From positions 36,068-100,067 of the forward strand of contig NZ_VOBQ01000024.1 in the NCBI RefSeq assembly GCF_007833165.1: DNA of 64,000 nucleotides, read 5' to 3'. Source of the stretch: Caenimonas sedimenti. GTDB lineage: Bacteria > Pseudomonadota > Gammaproteobacteria > Burkholderiales > Burkholderiaceae_C. The notes under the pieces are model-generated. The model made no database searches, was not told where the DNA came from, and saw nothing but the letters and a program-made list of their open reading frames with translations. The position numbers and the translations under genes were made by a program. Of this stretch, positions 8,528 to 17,002 are shown one piece after another. How positions within the stretch are numbered: position 1 is the first letter of the stretch; every line of letters starts with the position of its first letter.

Positions 8528-9331
8528 GTGAAGTTGCCAGGCAAATTATCGGCGGTCCCCGCCCTCCTCGCCGTCGCCTTCCTGGCGGCGTGTTCGTCGA
8601 CGCCCGACGATGACAAGACCGCCACGTGGAGCCCCAACCGCCTGTACGCGGAAGCCAAGGACGAACTCAACTCCGGCGGCTACGAAAAAGCGATCCCGCT
8701 GTTCGAGAAGCTCGAGGGTCGCGCCGCCGGCACGCCGCTGGCGCAGCAGGCCCAGCTGGAGCGCGCCTACGCCCATTACAAGGCGGGCGACCAGGCCCAG
8801 GCCCATGCCACGCTCGACCGCTTCATCAAGCTGCACCCGTCCAGCCCGGCGCTCGACTACGCGCTGTACCTGAAGGGCGTGATCAACTTCAACGACAACC
8901 TGGGCGTCTTCTCGTTCATCTCGCCGCAGGACCTGTCCGAACGCGACCAGAAGGCCGCCAAGGAATCGTTCGAGTCGTTCCGCGACCTCGTGGCCCGCTT
9001 CCCGGATTCGCGCTACACGCCCGATGCCCGCGCGCGCATGACGTACATCGTCAATTCCCTCGCGCAATACGAAGTGCACGTGGCCCGCTACTACTACAGC
9101 CGCGGCGCCTACGTGGCGGCGATCAACCGCTCGCAGACCGCGCTGGCCGACTACCGCGACGTGCCGGCGCTCGAAGAGGCGCTGTTCATCCTGATGCGCT
9201 CGTATGACGCGCTGGGCATGCCGGAACTGCGCGACGACACCCGCCGCGTTCTGGAGAAGAACTACCCGGCCAGCAGCTATCTCACAGGCTCGGGTGGCCA
9301 GCGCCAGTCGCCATGGTGGAAGTTCTGGTAA
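8528..9331 (+). CDS. bamD: Outer membrane assembly lipoprotein BamD
   Basis: Essential lipoprotein of the BAM complex, which inserts beta-barrel proteins into the outer membrane. The 267 residues have a signal peptide with lipobox LAAC (ALLAVAFLAACSSTPDDD), then five TPR-like helical repeats (NRLYAEAKDELNSGGYEKAI; AQLERAYAHYKAGDQAQAHA; AQYEVHVARYYYSRGAYVAA). GTG 8528 is preferred over GTG 8519 because GGAGAG at 8514-8519 then sits 8 nt upstream. The 3' end overlaps the convergent helicase gene by 50 nt. Confidence 0.94.
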   Translation: MKLPGKLSAVPALLAVAFLAACSSTPDDDKTATWSPNRLYAEAKDELNSGGYEKAIPLFEKLEGRAAGTPLAQQAQLERAYAHYKAGDQAQAHATLDRFIKLHPSSPALDYALYLKGVINFNDNLGVFSFISPQDLSERDQKAAKESFESFRDLVARFPDSRYTPDARARMTYIVNSLAQYEVHVARYYYSRGAYVAAINRSQTALADYRDVPALEEALFILMRSYDALGMPELRDDTRRVLEKNYPASSYLTGSGGQRQSPWWKFW

Positions 9332-11312
9332 GACTGCCAAGGGCCTCGGCGAAGGCCGCCTTGTCGGCCAGCCTTCGCATCGGCGGCAGCGCCGCCAGCA
9401 GGCGCCGGCCATAGCTCATCGTCACCAGCCGCGGGTCGCAAACCACCAGCAGTCCCTGGTCGCTCTCGCGCCGGATCAGCCGGCCCGCGCCCTGCTTGAG
9501 GGCCACGGCCGCCTCCGGCACGAAATAGTCGTTGAACGGGCTGCGGCCCTGCGTCTCCAGGCGCTGTGAACGCGCTTCGACCAGCGGGTCGCCCGGCGGC
9601 GGGAACGGCAGCTTGTCGATGATGACCAGCTGCAGCGCGTCACCCGGCACGTCGACGCCCTCCCAGAACGACGCGGACGCCACCAGCACGCAGCCCGGCT
9701 GGCCGCCCGCGCTGCCCTCCCGGAAGCGCTCGATCAACCGACGCTTGGGCCACTGGCCCTGCACCAGCACCTCGACCTCGCCGGTGCCGCTGAACCGCGC
9801 CTGCAGCTCCTCGCCGACAGCGCGCAGCGCGCGCAGCGTGGTGGTGAGCACCATGGTCCGGCCACCCAGCCGGCGCACCGCCGCGTGCGCCAGTGCCGCG
9901 ACGGCGCCACTGTGGCCGGGGTCGTTCGGCTTGGGCATGCCTTCGGGCACGTAGACGGCGGCCTGCGATGCATAGTCGAACGGGCTCCCGACCCGCAGCA
10001 CCTCGGCCTCTTCCAGTCCGCAGGGTTCGGTGAACCAGCGCAGCCGGGCGTCGTCGCCGAGCGTCGCCGAGGTGAACACCCAGCTGCGCCGATCCGCGTC
10101 CTCTTCTTCGCGCCCGGTCTTCAACAGCTTGTCGCGCACGGCTTCGGCGATGTCCAGCGGCGACTCGACCAGGCGCAGCTGCGTGCCGACGTCCAGCCAG
10201 CGCACCGAGCCCGGTGCCGCCGCCGCGGTGAAGGCCGCCACGCGCTGCGCGAGGAGGGCCGCGCGTTCGTGCAGCCGCACGAAATCGGGCTGGATCTCGC
10301 TCACGCTGGACAGCCCCTCGGCGGCCTGCTCCAGCGCGTCCTGCAGCGCGTCCAGTGCTTCTCCCCAGGCATCCGCGGCCACTTCGTCCGGCACGCGCCC
10401 CGTCCACCGCAGGCGGCTGCCGCCACCGGCCCGCCCCACGGCGAGCCGAAGGTCGCGCGCGCCGCGCTCGCACCCGGCCGCCAGGGTCTGCCAGTCGACC
10501 AGCCCGCGCGCGAATTGCAGCCCCGCCGCCAGCATGTCCCGCGTGAAGTCCAGCAGCTGGCCCGTCCCCAGCTGCTTGCCGAGAAACTGCACGCCCGTCT
10601 CATTGAGCTGGTGCGCTTCGTCGAAGATCGCCACGCGCACGGTCGGCAGCAGTTCGGCCATGCCGGATTCGCGCACGGCCAGGTCGGCGAAGAACAGGTG
10701 GTGATTGATCACCACCACGTCAGCCGCCAGCGCCTCGCGCCGGGCGGCATTGACGTGGCAGCCGCGGAACTTGGGGCACTGGGCGCCCAGGCAGTTCTCA
10801 CGGGTGGAGGTGACCAGCGGGATCACGGGCGAACGCTCGTCGAGGCCGGGCATCTCCGCCAGGTCGCCGGTGCGGGTCGTGCGGGCCCATTCTTCCACCT
10901 TGGCCAGGGTTCGCACCGCGCTCCGGTCGGGCAAGCTGGCGTCCTGGCGTGCCAGTTCCAGCCGATGCGGGCAGAGATAGCTCCCGCGCCCCTTCAGCAA
11001 GGCCATCCGCACCGGCAAGCCCAGCGCCTCGGCCAGCCGCGGCAGGTCACGGCCGAACAACTGGTCTTGCAAAGTCTTGGTGGCGGTGGAAAGCAGCACC
11101 CTTTCGCCACTCAGCAACGCCGGCACCAGGTAAGCAAATGTCTTTCCGACACCGGTCCCCGCCTCCACGACCAGCACGCCGCCGTTCTCGATCGTGCGGG
11201 CCACGGCGCCAGCCATGTCGGTCTGGCCGGCGCGCGGCTGGAAGGCGTCGGCGGCGCGCCCCAGCACGCCCGCAGGGGCAAAGGCCTCGCGGGCCAGCGC
11301 TTCCAGGGTCAT
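9282..11312 (-). CDS. DinG/YoaA-family ATP-dependent DNA helicase
   Basis: Superfamily 2 XPD-like 5'-3' helicase, probably acting on stalled or damaged DNA. In 676 residues it has Walker A VVEAGTGVGKTFAY, four spaced Cys consistent with an XPD-type Fe-S cluster (SYLCPHRL, then NCLGAQCPKFRGC), the DEAH box (VAIFDEAHQLNE) and C-terminal motif VI (QGAGRLIRRESDQGLL). The start overlaps the stop of the small gene at 11312-11515 by 1 nt (TGATG). The last 17 codons lie inside the 3' end of bamD on the opposite strand. YoaA versus DinG cannot be settled without a tree. Confidence 0.9.
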   Translation of the reverse strand: MTLEALAREAFAPAGVLGRAADAFQPRAGQTDMAGAVARTIENGGVLVVEAGTGVGKTFAYLVPALLSGERVLLSTATKTLQDQLFGRDLPRLAEALGLPVRMALLKGRGSYLCPHRLELARQDASLPDRSAVRTLAKVEEWARTTRTGDLAEMPGLDERSPVIPLVTSTRENCLGAQCPKFRGCHVNAARREALAADVVVINHHLFFADLAVRESGMAELLPTVRVAIFDEAHQLNETGVQFLGKQLGTGQLLDFTRDMLAAGLQFARGLVDWQTLAAGCERGARDLRLAVGRAGGGSRLRWTGRVPDEVAADAWGEALDALQDALEQAAEGLSSVSEIQPDFVRLHERAALLAQRVAAFTAAAAPGSVRWLDVGTQLRLVESPLDIAEAVRDKLLKTGREEEDADRRSWVFTSATLGDDARLRWFTEPCGLEEAEVLRVGSPFDYASQAAVYVPEGMPKPNDPGHSGAVAALAHAAVRRLGGRTMVLTTTLRALRAVGEELQARFSGTGEVEVLVQGQWPKRRLIERFREGSAGGQPGCVLVASASFWEGVDVPGDALQLVIIDKLPFPPPGDPLVEARSQRLETQGRSPFNDYFVPEAAVALKQGAGRLIRRESDQGLLVVCDPRLVTMSYGRRLLAALPPMRRLADKAAFAEALGSLTRTSTMATGAGHPSL

Positions 11313-11515
11313 CAGGCGGGTTCTTTGGGGTCGAGGGCCAGCTCGAGGCGGGCGATTTCGTCGCGCAGCGCGAGGCGGCGCTTCTTCAGGCGGCGCAGCA
11401 TGAGCTCGTCCACGGGCACCTGCTCGCCCGCGCGATCGATGAGCGCGTCGAGGTCGGCGTGCTCCATGCGAAGCTCGATCAGCCGCCGTTCGGGAGAATG
11501 CAGATTCGAGTCCAA
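11312..11515 (-). CDS. YdcH/DUF465-family small helical protein
   Basis: A 67-residue cytoplasmic protein of unknown function. It shows the DUF465 pattern of a short helical hairpin ending in a Lys/Arg run (RRLKKRRLALRDEIARLE). The start used is TTG 11515, since an in-frame TGA stands just upstream and there is no ATG until the internal MEHADLD. The DUF465 arrangement (an RLIELRxEHxDLD segment near the N-terminus) supports the TTG start. It is probably co-transcribed with the helicase gene, which it overlaps by 1 nt. Confidence 0.75.
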   Translation of the reverse strand: MDSNLHSPERRLIELRMEHADLDALIDRAGEQVPVDELMLRRLKKRRLALRDEIARLELALDPKEPA

Positions 11516-11601
11516 GATGATCTCAGCGGCGGTTCATTCGATAATACGTCTTTCGCAGGCCATAATCGAGGGAAGTGCCCGCGCACCAGGACCAACGTCG
11601 A

Positions 11602-12372
11602 ATGGCAACCAGCACCAAGGGATACCGAATCACCGCCTCCACCGGCATCCACAAGGGTGACCGTGAATACCAGCAGGACCAGATCGAGCTCCTGTCGCAT
11701 CCGCGCGTGAACGGCTGCATGCTGGGCGTGGTGGCGGACGGCATGGGCGGCCGCAGCGGCGGGCGCAAGGCCTCGGACCAGGTGATGATGACGGCACGCC
11801 AGCTGTTCGAGCGCTATTCGCCCGACCACGACGACCCGCCGTCGGTGCTCAAGCAGATCCTGATGGAGGCCCACCTGGTCATCAAGCTGACGGCCATCTC
11901 CTCCGAGCAGGAGCCGCACAGCACCCTGGCCGCCTTCCTGATCAACCCCAACGGCGAGTGCTACTGGATTCACGCCGGCGACTCCCGCATCTACCATTAC
12001 CACAGCAACAAGCTGGTCAAGCGCACGATGGACCACTCGTACGTGCAGACCCTGGTGGACCGCGGCGAGCTGACCGAGGAAGAAGCCAACGTCCACCCCC
12101 AGTCCAACATCCTGATGGGCTGCCTGGGTGCCGAGGAAGACCCGCCAGGGGACATCCACTTCATCGAGGAACTGCGGCCCGGCGACACGCTGCTGGCCTG
12201 CAGCGACGGCGTCTGGCACTACTTCAGCCCGGCCGAACTCGGCTCGGTGCTGTCGTCGCTCTCGCCGCGCGAAGCGACGGAGTTCCTGATCGAGAAAGCG
12301 CGCTCGCGCGCCCATGGCGGCGGCGACAACTTGTCCCTGGTGATCGTCAAAGTCGAGCCGCTGGGCGGCTGA
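11602..12372 (+). CDS. PP2C-family serine/threonine protein phosphatase
   Basis: Metal-dependent phosphatase of the bacterial PP2C (Stp/PphA) type that removes phosphate from Ser/Thr of proteins. In 256 residues it has the metal-binding motifs REYQQDQ (motif 1 Asp), VVADGMGGRSGG (motif 2), WIHAGDSRIYHY (motif 5-6), LLACSDGVW and GGGDNLSLV near the end. ATG 11602 is chosen over the upstream GTG 11575 because MATSTKGYRITASTGIHKGD matches the usual entry into motif 1. No kinase is adjacent. A CATAAT at 11561-11566 may be the -10 element. Confidence 0.88.
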   Translation: MATSTKGYRITASTGIHKGDREYQQDQIELLSHPRVNGCMLGVVADGMGGRSGGRKASDQVMMTARQLFERYSPDHDDPPSVLKQILMEAHLVIKLTAISSEQEPHSTLAAFLINPNGECYWIHAGDSRIYHYHSNKLVKRTMDHSYVQTLVDRGELTEEEANVHPQSNILMGCLGAEEDPPGDIHFIEELRPGDTLLACSDGVWHYFSPAELGSVLSSLSPREATEFLIEKARSRAHGGGDNLSLVIVKVEPLGG

Positions 12373-12381
12373 GCCCGAGCG

Positions 12382-13053
12382 TCAGGAAGCGGGCGTCGGC
12401 AACGACGAAGCTGGCGGCTTGGCCCGCTCGGCCTTTCGCTGCAGGATGCGCGCCTTGCGGTCCTGCGCGTCCTTGATCCGCGCCTCGTACTCCGCCCGGT
12501 TCCTGGCCGCTTCTCCGCCCTGCGGCTGAGGCGTCCGGAGAGCGCCAGCCCGGGGTTCGACCGCGCGGCCCGAAGCAGCGGGCCCTGGTGCTGCCGGCAC
12601 CGGCTTGACCTCGCGGCCAGCGGCTTTGGCGGCCCGTTCCGCCGCATCGGACGCCCGGCGCGCGGCCTGCTCCGCCTTCTGGGCGGCTTGCTCGCGCTGC
12701 GCGGCCAGGGCTTCCTGGCGGCGCCTTTCGGCGGCCTCCAGCCGTTCGGGCGAACTTCGCTCATCGATCTCGCGCCGGCGCTCCTCAGTCTTGCGCCGCC
12801 GTGATGCCTCATTGAGCGCGAGCTCCTGCCGGCGCAGGTCGGCCAGCGCGTCGTTGCGCACCTTCTTCGCCTTGTCGAGACAGTCGTTCACGGCGAAGCG
12901 ACGGTGGCAGGCTTGCTCCTCGGCGGCGTACTGCGACTGGACGGTGGCACGGGCCGCGCGGATCTGCTCGCGCTCGCGCGAGGCGTCCTCTTCGGCCGCC
13001 CGGGACGGCGCCGTGAATGCCAGCGCCAGCAGGAGCAGGGGGAGCAGCTTCAT
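12382..13053 (-). CDS. Secreted, highly charged coiled-coil protein, function unknown
   Basis: A 223-residue protein with a clear signal peptide (MKLLPLLLLALAFTAPSRAA) and then an almost continuous Arg/Glu/Ala-rich helix predicted to form a coiled coil (RRRKTEERRREIDERSS; AAQREQAAQKAEQAARRAS). Two Cys in the exported part (EQACHRRFAVNDCLDKAK, about residues 48-58) could form a disulfide. A Pro-rich stretch interrupts near residue 160. The start overlaps the zapE stop (ATGA), so it is likely co-translated. I do not recognise the family beyond its common presence beside Burkholderiales zapE genes, which I recall without certainty. Confidence 0.8.
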   Translation of the reverse strand: MKLLPLLLLALAFTAPSRAAEEDASREREQIRAARATVQSQYAAEEQACHRRFAVNDCLDKAKKVRNDALADLRRQELALNEASRRRKTEERRREIDERSSPERLEAAERRRQEALAAQREQAAQKAEQAARRASDAAERAAKAAGREVKPVPAAPGPAASGRAVEPRAGALRTPQPQGGEAARNRAEYEARIKDAQDRKARILQRKAERAKPPASSLPTPAS

Positions 13054-14153
13054 GTCAGGCGGGTATCGACCGTGCGGTGTTCCAGGGCCAGGAAATCGGT
13101 GGACTGCATTTCATTCAGGCGCGACACCGTCCTGGGAAATTCGTGGGCCAGGGGACCTTCGACGTACAACGCCTCCGGCGGGACCTCGGCCGACAGGATC
13201 AATTTGACGCGCCGGTCGTAAAGCACGTCCACCAGCCAGGTAAAGCGCCGCGCTTCCGAGGCATTTCGCACGGACATCCTCGGGACGTCGCTCAGCAGCA
13301 CGGTGTGGAACTGCGTGGCGATCTCCAGGTAGTCGTTCTGCGAGCGCGGGCCGCCGCACAGGGTCCGGAAGTCGAACCACACCACGCCGCCCGCCTTGCG
13401 GCGCGCCCGGATTTCGCGGTGCTCGATGTGCAGGACCGCGTCCTCGTCATCGTGCCTTTCCGCCAGCCGGGTGAACGCGTCGTTCATCTCCGCATCCGCC
13501 TGCGCGCCCAGCGGCGTGTGGTACAGCCGCACCTGCTCCATGGTGCGACGCCGGTAGTCGACGCCGTTGTCCACGCTCAGCACTTCCAGCTTCTGGTTCA
13601 GGAGCGCGATGGCGGGCAGGATGCGGTCGCGGTGCAGCCCGTTCGGGTACAGGTCATCGGGCTTGAAGTTGGAGGTGGTCACGAAGCCCACCCCATTTTC
13701 GAAGAGTGCATCCAGCAGGCGATGCAGGATCATCGCGTCGGTGATGTCGGCGACGTGGAACTCGTCGAAGCAGATCAACCGGTAGCGCTTCGCCATGCGT
13801 TCCCCCAGCTCGTCCAGCGGGTTCACCGTGCCCTGGAGTTCCGCAAGCTCGCGGTGCACCTCCCGCATGAACTCGTGGAAGTGCAAGCGGGTCTTGCGCA
13901 CGATCGGCACGGCCTGGAAGAAGCAGTCCATCAGGAAGCTCTTGCCGCGCCCGACGCCGCCGTGCATGTAGACGCCGCGCGGGATCTCCGGCCGGTTGAT
14001 CAGCTTCTTGAAGAGGTTGGAGCGTTGCTCCTTGAAGTCCGCCCATTCGCGCGCGCAGCGCTCCAGTGCGTCCACCGCGCGCAGCTGCGCGGGGTCGCTC
14101 TGGTAGCCGCGGGCAGCGAGTTCGGCTTCGTAGACTTCGCGAACCGAAGGCAC
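13050..14153 (-). CDS. zapE: Cell division ATPase ZapE (AFG1 family)
   Basis: AAA-type P-loop ATPase of the AFG1/ZapE family. In E. coli it acts at the Z ring under oxygen or heat stress. The 367 residues show Walker A GVYMHGGVGRGKSFLMD, Walker B LICFDEFHVADITDAM and the downstream LFENGVGFVTTSNFKPDDLY segment typical of the family. The start is GTG 14153. It lies 13 nt downstream of the lpdA stop, so it may be the fourth gene of the odhA-odhB-lpdA operon, an arrangement often seen in betaproteobacteria. The C-terminal part carries the family LSxDVPR-like segment. Confidence 0.92.
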   Translation of the reverse strand: MPSVREVYEAELAARGYQSDPAQLRAVDALERCAREWADFKEQRSNLFKKLINRPEIPRGVYMHGGVGRGKSFLMDCFFQAVPIVRKTRLHFHEFMREVHRELAELQGTVNPLDELGERMAKRYRLICFDEFHVADITDAMILHRLLDALFENGVGFVTTSNFKPDDLYPNGLHRDRILPAIALLNQKLEVLSVDNGVDYRRRTMEQVRLYHTPLGAQADAEMNDAFTRLAERHDDEDAVLHIEHREIRARRKAGGVVWFDFRTLCGGPRSQNDYLEIATQFHTVLLSDVPRMSVRNASEARRFTWLVDVLYDRRVKLILSAEVPPEALYVEGPLAHEFPRTVSRLNEMQSTDFLALEHRTVDTRLT

Positions 14154-14166
14154 TGCGCGGATCGCT

Positions 14167-15588
14167 TTAGAAGTTCAGCGTGCGCTTGTCGACGGCGAGC
14201 GCCGCTTCCTTGGTCGCCTCCGACAGCGACGGATGCGCGTGGCAGATGCGCGCGATGTCCTCGCTCGACGCCTTGAACTCCATCGCCACGACGGCTTCCG
14301 AGATCAGCTCGCTGGCCATGGGCCCGACGATGTGCACGCCGAGGATCTCGTCGGTCGTGGCGTCCGCCAGGAACTTGACCATGCCGGTGGTGTCGCCCAG
14401 CGCGCGTGCCCGCCCGTTCGCCATGAACGGGAACGTGCCGGCCTTGTATTTCACGCCAGCGGCCTTGAGCTGCTGCTCGGTCTGGCCGACCCACGCGATC
14501 TCGGGGCTGGTGTAAATCACCCAGGGAATGGTGTTGAAGTTGACGTGGCCGTGCTGGCCGGCGATGCGCTCGGCCACCGCCACACCCTCTTCCTCCGCCT
14601 TGTGCGCGAGCATCGGGCCGCGCACGACGTCGCCCACCGCCCAGACATTCGGCAGGTTGGTCCGGCACTGGTCATCGACCAGCACGGCCCCGCGTTCGTC
14701 GAGCTTCAGGCCCACCGCTTCCGGGTTCAGCCCGGTGGTGTTCGGCACGCGGCCGATGGAGACGATCAGCTTGTCGACATCGAGTGTCTGCGCCTCGCCC
14801 TTGGCGTTGGTCCAGGCAACCGAGACGCCCTTCTTGCCGTTCTTGATCTCGCCGACCTTCACGCCCAGCTCGATTTTCAGGCCTTGCTTGTCGAAAGCTT
14901 TCTTGGCTTCCTTGGCAATCTGCTCGTCCACCGCGCCCAGGAAGGTCGGCAGGGCTTCCAGCACGGTCACTTCGGAACCCAGGCGGCGCCAGACCGAGCC
15001 CATCTCCAGGCCGATCACGCCCGAGCCGATCAGGCCCAGCTTCTTCGGCACGCCCTGGATGCGCAGCGCGCCGTCGTTCGAGAGGATGTTCTCCTCGTCG
15101 AACGGTGCACCCGGCAGCGGCCGGGCGTTGGAACCGGTGGCGACGATGACGTGCTTGCCGGTGAGGGTCTCTTCGCCCACCTGGATGTCGTAGCCGCCCT
15201 CGCCCGCCTTCACGAACGAACCGCGGCCGTGGAAGAAGGCGATCTTGTTCTTCTTGAACAGGAACAGGATGCCGTCGTTGTTCTGCTTCACGACGGTGTC
15301 CTTGCGCGCCAGCATCTTCGCGAGGTCCAGCCCCAGGCCCTTGACCTCGATGCCGTGGTCGGCGAAATGCTTGCCCGCGTGCTCGTAGTGCTCGGAGGAC
15401 TGCAGCAGCGCCTTGGAGGGAATGCAACCCACGTTGGTGCAGGTACCACCCGGCGCGGGCTTGCCGTCCTTGTTCTTCCACTCGTCGATGCAGGCGGTGT
15501 TGAAGCCCAGCTGCGCCGCGCGGATGGCGGCGATGTAGCCGCCAGGGCCGCCGCCGATGACGACGACGTCAAAATTCTTTGCTGTCAC
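14167..15588 (-). CDS. lpdA: Dihydrolipoyl dehydrogenase of the 2-oxoglutarate dehydrogenase complex (E3)
   Basis: FAD enzyme that reoxidises dihydrolipoamide using NAD+. The 473 residues hold the FAD-binding motif VVVIGGGPGGYIAAIRAAQ, the redox-active disulfide GTCTNVGCIPSKAL, the NAD-binding LGLIGSGVIGLEMGSVW and the C-terminal His-Glu motif ICHAHPSLSEA. No lipoyl domain is fused at the N-terminus, unlike the second E3 at 32049-33836. The start is GTG 15588. It follows odhB after 45 nt that hold a strong hairpin, and zapE follows. Confidence 0.96.
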   Translation of the reverse strand: MTAKNFDVVVIGGGPGGYIAAIRAAQLGFNTACIDEWKNKDGKPAPGGTCTNVGCIPSKALLQSSEHYEHAGKHFADHGIEVKGLGLDLAKMLARKDTVVKQNNDGILFLFKKNKIAFFHGRGSFVKAGEGGYDIQVGEETLTGKHVIVATGSNARPLPGAPFDEENILSNDGALRIQGVPKKLGLIGSGVIGLEMGSVWRRLGSEVTVLEALPTFLGAVDEQIAKEAKKAFDKQGLKIELGVKVGEIKNGKKGVSVAWTNAKGEAQTLDVDKLIVSIGRVPNTTGLNPEAVGLKLDERGAVLVDDQCRTNLPNVWAVGDVVRGPMLAHKAEEEGVAVAERIAGQHGHVNFNTIPWVIYTSPEIAWVGQTEQQLKAAGVKYKAGTFPFMANGRARALGDTTGMVKFLADATTDEILGVHIVGPMASELISEAVVAMEFKASSEDIARICHAHPSLSEATKEAALAVDKRTLNF

Positions 15589-15597
15589 GGACGATAA

Positions 15598-15620
15598 CGA
15601 GGCCCCTTGTCGGGGCCTCG
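15598..15620. other. Perfect intercistronic hairpin between odhB and lpdA
   Basis: CGAGGCCCC and GGGGCCTCG form a perfect 9-bp stem around a 5-nt TTGTC loop. It lies 10 nt before the GTG of lpdA. The T-rich side (TCCTTGTTCTTTG) is on the plus strand, so it would be a good intrinsic terminator only for rightward transcription. On the leftward odh mRNA it is more likely a stability or attenuation structure between cistrons. Confidence 0.55.
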
Positions 15621-15633
15621 TCCTTGTTCTTTG

Positions 15634-16884
15634 TTAAATATCAAAAAGCAGGCGAGCTGGATCTTCCAGCGCTTCCTTCATCGCCACCAGCCCCAGCACG
15701 GCTTCACGGCCGTCGATGATGCGGTGGTCATAGGACATGGCGAGGTAGTTCATCGGGCGCACCACGATCTGGCCGTTCTCGACGACGGCTCGGTCCTTGG
15801 TGGCGTGCACGCCCAGGATGGCCGACTGCGGCGGGTTGATGATGGGGGTGGACAGCATCGAGCCGAACACACCGCCGTTGGAGATGGAGAACGTGCCACC
15901 GGCCAGGTCGTCCAGGCCCAGCTTGCCGTCCTTGGCCTTCTGGCCGAACTCGGCGATCTTCTTCTCGATGTCGGCGAACGACATCTGGTCGGCGTTGCGC
16001 AGGATGGGCACCACCAGGCCGCGCGGCGAACCCACCGCGATGCCGATGTCGAAGTAGCCGTGGTAGACGATGTCGTTGTTGTCGACACTGGCGTTCAGCA
16101 CCGGGTACTTCTTCAGCGCGTGGACCGCCGCTTTCACGAAGAAGGACATGAAGCCGATCTTGACGCCATGCTCCTTCTCGAACTTCTCCTGGAAGCGCTT
16201 GCGCATCTCCATCACCGGGGCCATGTTGACCTCGTTGAAGGTGGTCAGGATGGCGTTGGTCGACTGCGACTGGATCAGGCGCTCGGCGATGCGCGCGCGC
16301 AGCCGGCTCATGGGCACGCGCTGTTCCGGCCGGTCGCCGAGGTTCGGCGCGCCGACGGGCGCCGCCACCTGGGCCAGCGCCGCCTTCGGCGCGGCAGCCA
16401 CTTGCACCGGCGGAGCGACCGCGGCCTTCGCCGGGCCGGCGGCCAGCGTGCCCAGCACGTCGCCCTTGGTCACGCGGCCATCGCGGCCGGTGCCCGCAAC
16501 GGAACCCGGCTGCAGGTTGTTGTCGGCCATGATCTTCGCGGCCGCGGGCATGGCCACGCCCGACTTGTCGGCGCCCGCTGGCGCGGCTGCCGGAGCCGGC
16601 GCAGCGGCCTGGGCCGGTGCCGCCGCCGAAGCACTGGCCTTGCCTTCGGTGTCGATGCGCGCGATGGGCTGGTCGGCCACCACCGTGCCGCCGTCGGCCA
16701 CGAGGATCTCGGCCAGCACGCCGGCCGCGGGCGCGGGCACTTCGAGCACGACCTTGTCGGTCTCGATCTCGATCACGATCTCGTCCAGGGCGACCAGGTC
16801 ACCCGCCTTCTTCTTCCACTGCAGCAGGGTCGCTTCGGCAACTGATTCGGACAGCTGCGGGACCTTCACTTCAACGATAGCCAT
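15634..16884 (-). CDS. odhB: 2-oxoglutarate dehydrogenase E2, dihydrolipoyl succinyltransferase
   Basis: Core acyltransferase of the OGDH complex. The 416 residues begin MAIVEVKVPQLSESVAEATL with one lipoyl domain (lipoyl-Lys in EIETDKVVLEVPAP). A Pro/Ala-rich linker follows, then the E3-binding domain (GVAMPAAAKIMADNNLQPGS, then GRDGRVTKGDVL), and then the catalytic domain with the DHRIIDGREAV active-site motif near the C-terminus. ATG 16884 was chosen over an upstream in-frame ATG because the sequence above it is palindromic repeat and not family-like. It is the second gene of odhA-odhB-lpdA. Confidence 0.96.
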   Translation of the reverse strand: MAIVEVKVPQLSESVAEATLLQWKKKAGDLVALDEIVIEIETDKVVLEVPAPAAGVLAEILVADGGTVVADQPIARIDTEGKASASAAAPAQAAAPAPAAAPAGADKSGVAMPAAAKIMADNNLQPGSVAGTGRDGRVTKGDVLGTLAAGPAKAAVAPPVQVAAAPKAALAQVAAPVGAPNLGDRPEQRVPMSRLRARIAERLIQSQSTNAILTTFNEVNMAPVMEMRKRFQEKFEKEHGVKIGFMSFFVKAAVHALKKYPVLNASVDNNDIVYHGYFDIGIAVGSPRGLVVPILRNADQMSFADIEKKIAEFGQKAKDGKLGLDDLAGGTFSISNGGVFGSMLSTPIINPPQSAILGVHATKDRAVVENGQIVVRPMNYLAMSYDHRIIDGREAVLGLVAMKEALEDPARLLFDI

Positions 16885-16911
16885 TTCTTGTTCCTCTGAG
16901 ATTCGATGGTT

Positions 16912-16994
16912 CGTCATTCCCGCGGAGGCGGGAATCCAGGGCGTTCAGGACATCCTTTGGGAGCCCTGGATCCCCGCCTTCGCGGGGATGACGG
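16912..16994. repeat. Paired REP-like palindromic element in the odhA-odhB gap
   Basis: Two inverted copies of a GTCATTCCCGC-type repeat fill most of the gap. The left copy, 16912-16942, reads CGTCATTCCCGCGGAGGCGG and continues GAATCCAGGGC. The right copy, 16963-16994, is its near-reverse complement and ends in GGGGATGACGG. Each copy contains its own CCCGC...GCGGG hairpin and the two together form a long cruciform. This repeat type is widespread between genes in Burkholderiales and some other proteobacteria. Inside an operon it may act as an mRNA-stabilising or processing structure. Confidence 0.85.
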
Positions 16995-17002
16995 AGCGCT
17001 AA

